Positions 58,377-64,000 of a stretch of DNA of 64,000 nucleotides are shown one piece after another. The notes under the pieces were generated by a model that did not search any database, had not been told where the DNA came from, and was given only the letters and a program-made list of their open reading frames with translations. The stretch comes from Alcaligenaceae bacterium. GTDB lineage: Bacteria > Pseudomonadota > Gammaproteobacteria > Burkholderiales > Burkholderiaceae_B. The position numbers and the translations under genes were made by a program. How positions within the stretch are numbered: position 1 is the stretch's first letter; each line of letters begins with the position of its first letter. The DNA is taken from the NCBI GenBank assembly GCA_947378965.1, contig CANCMG010000005.1, positions 34,604 to 98,603 on the forward strand, in the 5' to 3' direction.

Positions 58377-60113
58377 ATGAGCACCAACACTTCAACCGCA
58401 GGGTCCATCGAAGATCGTAAGCGACCGATGACGCGTGAAGAGAAGCGAGTCATTCTTGCTTCATCAGCGGGCACGATTTTTGAGTGGTACGACTTCTATC
58501 TGTATGGCTCGCTTGCCGCGATTATCGGTGCTCAATTTTTCTCGTCGTTTCCTGAAGCAACACGTAATGTGTTTGCGCTGCTTGCGTTTGCGGCCGGCTT
58601 TTTAGTGCGTCCTTTCGGTGCTCTGTTCTTTGGCCGCTTGGGCGACATGATCGGTCGTAAGCAAACTTTCCTCATGACCATTTTGATTATGGGTCTGTCG
58701 ACATTCGTGGTCGGCCTCTTACCAGGCTACAGCACGATTGGTTGGGCTGCTCCAATCATCTTGATCGCGTTGCGTATGCTGCAAGGCTTGGCGCTTGGTG
58801 GCGAGTACGGTGGTGCAGTGGTCTATGTGGCCGAGCATGCGCCGGCAAATCGGCGTGGATTTTTTACCAGCTGGATTCAAACCACCGCCACCTTAGGCCT
58901 TTTGCTTTCGCTGATGGTGATTCTGGTTGTTCGCACCATGGTTGGTGAAAAAGACTTTGCCGATTGGGGCTGGCGTATTCCGTTCTTGCTGTCGATCTTC
59001 TTGCTAGCCGTGTCTGTTTGGATTCGGTTACAAATGGAAGAGTCGCCTGCCTTCAAAAAGATGAAGGAAGAAGGGACAAACTCAAAGGCGCCGATTGCAG
59101 AAGCTTTTGGTACCTGGCGCAACGGTAAGTTCGCCTTGATCGCCTTGTTTGGTTTGACCGCGGGCCAAGCGGTGGTTTGGTATACCGGCCAGTTCTACGT
59201 GCTGTTTTTTCTGCAAACAATTTTGCGCTTGGATATGTTTAGCGCCAACGTGCTAATCGCCTGGTCGCTTATTTTGGGCACGGCAGGGTTTGTGATTTTT
59301 GGCACGCTGTCAGACAAAATTGGGCGCAAGAAAATTATTCTGGCAGGTTGCTTTCTTGCGATCGTGACTTACTTCCCGGTGTTTAAATCGATCACTCAGT
59401 TGGCTAACCCTGCTTTGCATGCTGCGCAGCAAACACTTAAGGTTACGGTTATTGCTGACGAAAAGGATTGCACATTTCAGTTCAATCCAGTCGGTACTGC
59501 TAAGTTCACCAGCTCATGCGACGTGACCAAAGCGCTGTTGGCTCGTAGCTCAGTGAACTACTCTGTGCAAAACACTCCTGGCGCGATCCCCGCTAAAGTG
59601 ATGATCGGTACCACTGAGATTGCTGGTTACGATGCTTCCAAACTCACTGGCGACGCAATCAAGACTACACCCGCGGCCTTTACGAAATCGGTCAATGATG
59701 CTCTCGTAGCTGGGGGCTATCCGGTTGCTGGGCAGGCAGCGAAAGGCATCATCAAGATGAACGGTTTCTTCGACATCTTTAATGCTCAGACGCTTCCGCT
59801 TGTGTTGTTGCTGACCTATCTCGTGGTGTTGGTCACCATGGTGTATGGCCCGATTGCTGCGGCACTGGTCGAGTTGTTCCCGACTCGTATCCGCTACACC
59901 GGTATGTCGCTGCCGTACCACATCGGTAACGGTTGGTTTGGTGGCTTGCTGCCGGCTACATCGTTTGCGATGATCGCGCAGACTGGCGATCCTTACTATG
60001 GCTTGTGGTACCCAATCGCAATCGCTGGTATGACGCTTGTGATCGGGACGCTGTTTGTTCCAGAGAACAAGGATAAGGATATCTTCGCTGAGGATACCCG
60101 TCGCAAGAGCTAA
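58377..60113 (+). CDS. MHS-family MFS transporter with a large soluble insert
   Basis: 578 residues, longer than the usual 430-450 of the metabolite:H+ symporter family. TIFEWYDFYLYGSLA (residues 33-47), RPFGALFFGRLGDMIGRKQ and LQGLALGGEYGGAVVYVAEHAP are clear MHS motifs. Between the seventh/eighth helix pair and the next helices, residues about 345-470 form a hydrophilic domain with two cysteines (C365, C381) that could form a disulfide. It imports organic acids or zwitterions with protons. CCGGAG precedes the ATG and a strong terminator follows. Confidence 0.93.
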   Translation: MSTNTSTAGSIEDRKRPMTREEKRVILASSAGTIFEWYDFYLYGSLAAIIGAQFFSSFPEATRNVFALLAFAAGFLVRPFGALFFGRLGDMIGRKQTFLMTILIMGLSTFVVGLLPGYSTIGWAAPIILIALRMLQGLALGGEYGGAVVYVAEHAPANRRGFFTSWIQTTATLGLLLSLMVILVVRTMVGEKDFADWGWRIPFLLSIFLLAVSVWIRLQMEESPAFKKMKEEGTNSKAPIAEAFGTWRNGKFALIALFGLTAGQAVVWYTGQFYVLFFLQTILRLDMFSANVLIAWSLILGTAGFVIFGTLSDKIGRKKIILAGCFLAIVTYFPVFKSITQLANPALHAAQQTLKVTVIADEKDCTFQFNPVGTAKFTSSCDVTKALLARSSVNYSVQNTPGAIPAKVMIGTTEIAGYDASKLTGDAIKTTPAAFTKSVNDALVAGGYPVAGQAAKGIIKMNGFFDIFNAQTLPLVLLLTYLVVLVTMVYGPIAAALVELFPTRIRYTGMSLPYHIGNGWFGGLLPATSFAMIAQTGDPYYGLWYPIAIAGMTLVIGTLFVPENKDKDIFAEDTRRKS

Positions 60114-60130
60114 CGCCTGACGTAGTTTGA

Positions 60131-60167
60131 AAACCCCGGTTCAGCGAAAGTTTGACCGGGGTTTTTT
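60131..60167. terminator. Strong intrinsic terminator after the MHS transporter gene
   Basis: AAACCCCGGT (60131-60140) pairs perfectly with ACCGGGGTTT (60155-60164) around a 14-base loop, ending in a T run on the plus strand. The complementary strand also has a T run, so it may also stop transcripts from the convergent HAD gene. Confidence 0.92.
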
Positions 60168-60214
60168 ATGGTGGCTAAAGAATTGACTTCTGGCAGGCGG
60201 TTGTGCGAACCAAC

Positions 60215-60362
60215 AGCACCGAGCGAAACGCACACTGTATTGCGACCTCAGCTCACCGAGTGAAACTCATCTTGAAATGGGGTCTTATCTAACCGAGTGA
60301 AATCAATGCTGGATTGACGCTTGAGTTAACCGAGTGACACTAACACTGAGTTGAGATCTGCG
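60215..60362 (-). repeat. Four-copy 37-bp tandem repeat starting at a stop codon
   Basis: In the sense of the HAD gene, units of exactly 37 bp at 60326-60362, 60289-60325, 60252-60288 and 60215-60251 each end with CACTCGGT or CGCTCGGT followed by TAA, TAG, GAG or GCT. The first unit encodes the last residues of the hydrolase (LNSVLVSLG) and its TAA stop. Conservation is highest at the 3' 13 bases and about two thirds elsewhere, so the copies are old. Confidence 0.93.
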
Positions 60363-61018
60363 CCTGAAAAATGTGGCTGCGGAGACAGGGCTTCGAACGG
60401 CAAGCCTTGACGATTGACCCAATGCGTTGTGAAGCCAAACCAAGTGGCCCCCAGCGCATCCCAAGCATTGCTCGATACAAATAGCACTTCGTCTTTGTTG
60501 ACCGAAATTGTCTGTTGCACCAAGCCGTAACTTTCAGGAGATGTCTTGAACAAGCGAATCGGATCGACTGAGATGATGTGATCTAAAACATCTGCCATCC
60601 CCGCGCTCTTAACCGCTGAAGTCAGCATATCCATACTTCCGTTCGAGAGTATGGCGGTCGTGAGGCCCATGCCTTTAATCTTTTTAAGCACAGCCAAATT
60701 TTCTTTAAATGGCGTGAGCTTTGCATATTGCTGTAAGAGTTTTTCAACTTGCCCAGCCGTGCGGTTCAGTTTGAGTCGGTCTAACGTGTACTCCAGTGAC
60801 AAGCACGTTAATTCCCAAAACGAGCGAAAGTACTGACTGCCCAAGGCATTGTGTGGATCTGACTGGGTAATTAGCCTTGTGTATTCAATTTGTTTGTCAC
60901 GCCACTTTACAGCGATATCAGCCCCTTGGCCGGGGTAGAACTCTTCGGCCAACACTTGGATGGAGTACACATCAAACAGTGTTCCGTAGGCATCAAACAC
61001 AACAGCTTTAATCTTCAT
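60326..61018 (-). CDS. Haloacid dehalogenase type II (HAD superfamily)
   Basis: 230 residues. VVFDAYGTLFDV gives the nucleophile D9; ILSNGSMDM is the second motif with serine and asparagine, K of the active site is in RLFKTSPESYG, and SSNAWDALGATWFGFTTHWVNRQG carries the type II dehalogenase signature with its conserved tryptophan and asparagines. The enzyme hydrolyses L-2-haloacids to hydroxy acids, or another C-halogen/C-X bond. GAGATC lies upstream of the ATG. The C-terminus falls in the first unit of the 37-bp repeat. It follows the AMP-forming ligase gene by 38 bp. Confidence 0.93.
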   Translation of the reverse strand: MKIKAVVFDAYGTLFDVYSIQVLAEEFYPGQGADIAVKWRDKQIEYTRLITQSDPHNALGSQYFRSFWELTCLSLEYTLDRLKLNRTAGQVEKLLQQYAKLTPFKENLAVLKKIKGMGLTTAILSNGSMDMLTSAVKSAGMADVLDHIISVDPIRLFKTSPESYGLVQQTISVNKDEVLFVSSNAWDALGATWFGFTTHWVNRQGLPFEALSPQPHFSGADLNSVLVSLG

Positions 61019-61056
61019 GGCATTGATCTCGATTTCGCTGTGTTGTAGTCAGTACA

Positions 61057-62730
61057 TTAGCGTGCGTTGATACGACTGATCACATCCGCGGTCAACACGT
61101 GACGGCGAATCTTCCCAGTCGGCGTAAACGGTAATTCATCATAGAATTCAATCATTTCAGGTAGCTTGTAATCGGCGACCTGGCCCTTGAGCATCTGGGT
61201 GACGTCATCCAGCGTTAATGTTGCCTCGGGTTTGAGAACCACACAAAGACAATTTTTTTCACCTAAACGAACGTCATTCACGCCAACGATGGCTGCATGC
61301 AAAATTGAAGGGTGACCATACAGAAACTCTTCAATTTCGCGCGGAAAATATTTTTTACCACCGCGATTGATCATTTCTTTGCGTCGACCCACGATCATGA
61401 CATTACCGGCTTGATCCACATATTTACCCAGATCGCCGGTTCTGAACCAATCGTCGTCTGTAAAGAGCTCTTTGTTCGCATTAGGATTATTGAAGTAACC
61501 TAGATGCACAGACGGGCCATAGGCGGCGATTTCGCCCTCCGAGCCATACGGCACATCTTTACCCTCCTCATCAATGATACGTAACTCCATTTGCCCAACG
61601 ATGCGGCCAATGGTGCCGTTCACTTTCTCCGGGTCATCTTCAAAGCGTGTAAAGGTGTGAAACCCTGTTTCAAGCATGCCGTACAGTTCTAGCAGATGGC
61701 CTTTCATGTGCTTTTGATAGTCACGGATGGTTTCAATTGCCGCAGAGGCCCCGCCCGTGACGACAACACGTAAGGACGAGCAATCGAATTTTTGAAAGTC
61801 TGGTACGTTCATGATCGCGAGCAACGAGGCAGGCGCAGTCGGTATAAAGGTGGCGCGGTGTTTTTCGATGAGCTCTAGCGCGCGTGTAGCCTGGAATTTT
61901 TCCATTAACACTGCGCGCGCACCCGCCATCACTGTTTGCAACAGGCTGAGATAGCCCCAGTTCAAACCGACCGGTAACCAGATGAGCAAGACTTCATCTG
62001 GTGTCACATGCATTTCGCTGTTGATCACCTCAGCGGCGTAGAGTGTGGTGTTAAAGCAATGCATCACACCTTTAGGGTCACCAGTCGTGCCCGAGGTAAA
62101 GGCCATGCGCATGACTGCATCTGGGCTCATGTGAATACGTTCGGCTGCAGGCAGTGGTGCGGCGGCAGCTAGCCCTTGATCAAGTGAATGCACGTTCTTC
62201 ACGACCGTATCACCTGACACCACAACCGTCGCTAAATTAGGGAGCTCAGGGCGCAGTTCGTCGATCATGGCTGCGTAATCAAACCCCTTAAAGTTTGAGG
62301 CGCAGACAAACGCCTTGCTATTCGAAAACCTTAAAATGTATTCGACCTCACGCCGTCTGAAATCTGGGCTAATCTTGTTGGCGATCGCACCAATCAGTTC
62401 AAGTGAAAAGAATACGATCGGAAATTCGACACGATTTGGAAACTGCATTGTGACGACATCGCCAGGCCCAATGCCGATACTTTTTAAAAATGCAGCGCAA
62501 CGATCGACTTGCTCTTTGAGCTCACCGTAGGTGAGGCTGCGAGTTTCATCGATAAAGACAAGCCGATCTGGATGCTCGAGTGCACCTTTTTCAATAAAGC
62601 TATAAAAGGTCACGTCGTGCCAGGCCTTGCTGCCAAGGTAGCGGGCGCGCAAAGCGTCTGTCAGCCGCGTCTTGTATTGCGGCGTCGTCATGAGCTTGAC
62701 GCCGTCTGCACTGGTCGTTGAGCTTGTCAT
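61057..62730 (-). CDS. AMP-forming acyl-CoA synthetase/ligase
   Basis: 557 residues. The P-loop FTSGTTGDPKGV at 211-222, YGMLETG (motif 4 region), GDLGKYVDQAGN, VGRRKEMINRGGKKYFP with the hinge lysine and arginine, and the C-terminal GKIRRHVL with the catalytic lysine are all intact. The ordered motifs are those of class I adenylate-forming enzymes acting on aromatic or medium-chain acids (2,3-dihydroxybenzoate or fatty-acid type). AAGG lies ten bases upstream of the ATG. It follows the SDR gene by 5 bp and precedes the dehalogenase. Confidence 0.93.
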   Translation of the reverse strand: MTSSTTSADGVKLMTTPQYKTRLTDALRARYLGSKAWHDVTFYSFIEKGALEHPDRLVFIDETRSLTYGELKEQVDRCAAFLKSIGIGPGDVVTMQFPNRVEFPIVFFSLELIGAIANKISPDFRRREVEYILRFSNSKAFVCASNFKGFDYAAMIDELRPELPNLATVVVSGDTVVKNVHSLDQGLAAAAPLPAAERIHMSPDAVMRMAFTSGTTGDPKGVMHCFNTTLYAAEVINSEMHVTPDEVLLIWLPVGLNWGYLSLLQTVMAGARAVLMEKFQATRALELIEKHRATFIPTAPASLLAIMNVPDFQKFDCSSLRVVVTGGASAAIETIRDYQKHMKGHLLELYGMLETGFHTFTRFEDDPEKVNGTIGRIVGQMELRIIDEEGKDVPYGSEGEIAAYGPSVHLGYFNNPNANKELFTDDDWFRTGDLGKYVDQAGNVMIVGRRKEMINRGGKKYFPREIEEFLYGHPSILHAAIVGVNDVRLGEKNCLCVVLKPEATLTLDDVTQMLKGQVADYKLPEMIEFYDELPFTPTGKIRRHVLTADVISRINAR

Positions 62731-62735
62731 TTGAA

Positions 62736-63515
62736 TTACCTTAGGGCACGCAGTAAGCCGCCATCGACGGGGATGGTACAGCCCGTGATGTAAGAGCCCG
62801 CCGGCGAAACCAGCAGTGCGACCAGATTAGCGATATCAGCCGGAGTCCCAATACGACCCAATGGGATTTCAGTGATCAGTTTTGCACGTACGCTTTCTGG
62901 GCTTTCGGTACCGGACGCAAACACTTTTTGCAAACGATCGGTATCGATATAGCCAGGGCATATCGTGTTCACATTCACACCGTGCGGCGCAATCTCAAGC
63001 GAAAGGGTTTTTGCATATCCCATCAAGCCAGCCCACGTTGCGACAGACAGCGCAAAGCCTGCAATAGGCTGGATCGCAGAAATCGCAGAAATATTCAAGA
63101 TGCTGCCAGAGCCGCTGGCTTTGAGATGAGGCAGAGCAGAGCGCACCATGCGTATGACGCTGAACAAGTTTTGTTCGATGGCCTTTTGCCAGGCCACATC
63201 ATCGAATGAGTCAATCGGCCCGAGTGGTGGCGCGCCGTCGTTATTCACCAAGATATCAAGCTTGCCAAAGTGATCGATGGCAGTTTGCACGATACGTCCG
63301 CTTTCATCCTGATTGCGGATGTCTGCCGAGACGGGGATGACGCGTACCCCATACTTAGTCGACAGCTCAGCGGCGGCGGCTTCGAGTTTAGGGACGCGTC
63401 TTGCAAAGATCACCAGATTTGCGCCCTCGGCGGCTAAACGGTTTGCGATGCCATACCCAATGCCCATGCTGCCGCCACCAACGATTGCGACTTTTCCTTT
63501 CAGTTCAAGATCCAT
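62736..63515 (-). CDS. Short-chain dehydrogenase-like protein lacking the Tyr/Lys catalytic pair
   Basis: 259 residues with an SDR Rossmann fold: VGGGSMGIGYGIA near residue 12 for nucleotide, NNDGAPP replacing NNAG, NISAISA for the catalytic-serine strand. Where YxxxK should be, the chain reads FALSVATWAGL, so the tyrosine is S157 and the lysine is W161. Known SDR subgroups with S-N-x-x-R in this place exist, but not clearly with Trp. CPGYID and PLGRIGTPADIANLV are normal. It may bind substrate without redox activity or use other residues. Its start overlaps the stop of the truncated amidohydrolase (TAATG). Confidence 0.88.
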   Translation of the reverse strand: MDLELKGKVAIVGGGSMGIGYGIANRLAAEGANLVIFARRVPKLEAAAAELSTKYGVRVIPVSADIRNQDESGRIVQTAIDHFGKLDILVNNDGAPPLGPIDSFDDVAWQKAIEQNLFSVIRMVRSALPHLKASGSGSILNISAISAIQPIAGFALSVATWAGLMGYAKTLSLEIAPHGVNVNTICPGYIDTDRLQKVFASGTESPESVRAKLITEIPLGRIGTPADIANLVALLVSPAGSYITGCTIPVDGGLLRALR

Positions 63516-63688
63516 TAACGTTCTACTCCACTCAAGAAGGCTGCTGCGTTGTTATAAAAGACTTTTTCTAGCACCGCATCAGTGTAGCCTTCCGCTTTCC
63601 ATTCGGCGGCGATAGCCGTTATACGTCGCAGAGGCATCGCTGCGAACGGTATCTGATAAAACAAGTTTGTCTCTACGATAAAATGTTC
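63515..63688 (-). pseudogene. Truncated amidohydrolase (3' fragment)
   Basis: From the edge of an upstream TAA (63689-63691) the minus strand reads EHFIVETNLFYQIPFAAMP, then AAEWKAEGYTDAVLEKVFYN and NAAAFLSGVER before a TAA at 63515-63517. This looks like the C-terminal helices of an amidohydrolase-family-2 protein, where VFYNNAAAFL is the usual ending. About 250 N-terminal residues are missing. A near-perfect anti-16S sequence AGGAGGTGA (63698-63706, minus strand) precedes it but no start codon fits. It is a deletion remnant. Its stop overlaps the ATG of the SDR gene. Confidence 0.75.
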
Positions 63689-63788
63689 TTATACACTTCA
63701 CCTCCTATTCGGGTTAACGTTTATAAATAAGAGTTATAACCAAGATAGTATTTTTTATCATAACGATCCCTTTTAACGAGATAATTTT

Positions 63789-64000
63789 TTGATTGCAAGC
63801 AACTCTCCAACCAAGAGACTACGTCCAGGAAAGCTATTTCTGCGGATTTTTGTTTTTTTCGTCTATGCCGTAATGCTTTGCCCTTTGATTTTCGTCATCT
63901 GGTTGAGTTTTTTTAAGGACGCGATCCTTTATTTTCCGCCCTCTGGCTATACCTTGCATTGGTATCAAAACGCCTGGGAAAATCAGGCGTTCGTGAATGG
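63789..64000 (+). CDS. PotC-like ABC transporter permease, C-terminus cut by window edge
   Basis: From a TTG at 63789 the frame is open to the window end (70 codons). After a polar, basic N-terminus (SNSPTKRLRPGKLFLR) comes one membrane helix (IFVFFVYAVMLCPLIFVIWLSF) and then KDAILYFPPSGYTLHWYQNA, the signature opening periplasmic loop of PotC/PotI-type permeases (spermidine/putrescine or other polyamine/solute uptake). The ribosome site is weak (CGAGAT). The gene is divergent from the amidohydrolase remnant. Confidence 0.82.
   Translation, partial: MIASNSPTKRLRPGKLFLRIFVFFVYAVMLCPLIFVIWLSFFKDAILYFPPSGYTLHWYQNAWENQAFVN

Overview
The window looks like the chromosome of a betaproteobacterium of the order Burkholderiales, most likely close to the Alcaligenaceae (Bordetella/Achromobacter relatives). 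The evidence is the expansion of Bug/TctC periplasmic solute receptors (ten complete ones here, PF03401 type, none next to a tctA or tctB membrane gene), several TfdA/TauD-type dioxygenases, CaiB-type CoA transferases, a Sox thiosulfate-oxidation cluster and a roughly balanced base composition. I see no rRNA, tRNA, transposase, integrase or CRISPR array. Genes are tightly packed, and at least eight appear to start with TTG.

Layout. 0.0-2.8 kb: partial VOC-family gene, then a Bug receptor with a CoA transferase. 2.8-9.8 kb: a minus-strand run of membrane-fusion protein, heavy-metal-type RND pump and outer-membrane lipoprotein, then queE and queD of the 7-deazaguanine (queuosine precursor) pathway. 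10-31.6 kb: an accessory catabolic zone with eight Bug receptors alternating with an amidohydrolase, a flavin monooxygenase fused to an NTF2-like domain, an epoxide-hydrolase-type alpha/beta hydrolase, an MFS permease, two TfdA-like dioxygenases, a cupin, a SOUL haem-binding protein, a SnoaL-like protein, an enolase-superfamily enzyme, an RHH regulator plus a two-helix membrane protein, an MmgE/PrpD-family enzyme, and a broken CoA-transferase remnant. 31.8-38.4 kb: a branched-chain-type ABC importer whose LivM, LivG and LivF parts are fused in one 843-residue protein, followed by an SDR dehydrogenase and a BKACE (DUF849) beta-keto acid cleavage enzyme. 38.4-50 kb: thioredoxin-like protein, DsrE-like protein, soxB-X-A-Z-Y-D-C (transcribed from soxC towards soxB) and, divergently, a Tat-exported dienelactone-hydrolase-like protein with a flavocytochrome c sulfide dehydrogenase pair. 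50-57.6 kb: BT1-like MFS protein, a third TfdA/Bug pair, an Nfu-like Fe-S protein overlapping an Mrp-DUF971 fusion, ChrA and a small cupin. 58-63.7 kb: MHS-family permease with an extra soluble insert, haloacid-dehalogenase-type hydrolase, AMP-forming ligase, an SDR lacking its usual catalytic residues and a truncated amidohydrolase; the window ends in a PotC-like ABC permease.

How the genes fit together. The Sox block plus FccAB is a coherent periplasmic thiosulfate/sulfide oxidation system. The rest reads as uptake receptors paired with single enzymes for diverse organic acids. The most unusual sequence-level feature is a repeated architecture: three unrelated tandem-repeat arrays (units of 24, 15 and 37 bp) each begin inside the last codons of a gene, so the first unit contains the stop codon, and then run on downstream. 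A fourth, degenerate 40-bp array lies between soxZ and soxA.

Gene calls rest on reading translated frames and family motifs by eye; no database search was run. Start sites were moved inward where a Shine-Dalgarno sequence, signal peptide or overlap with a neighbour argued for it.
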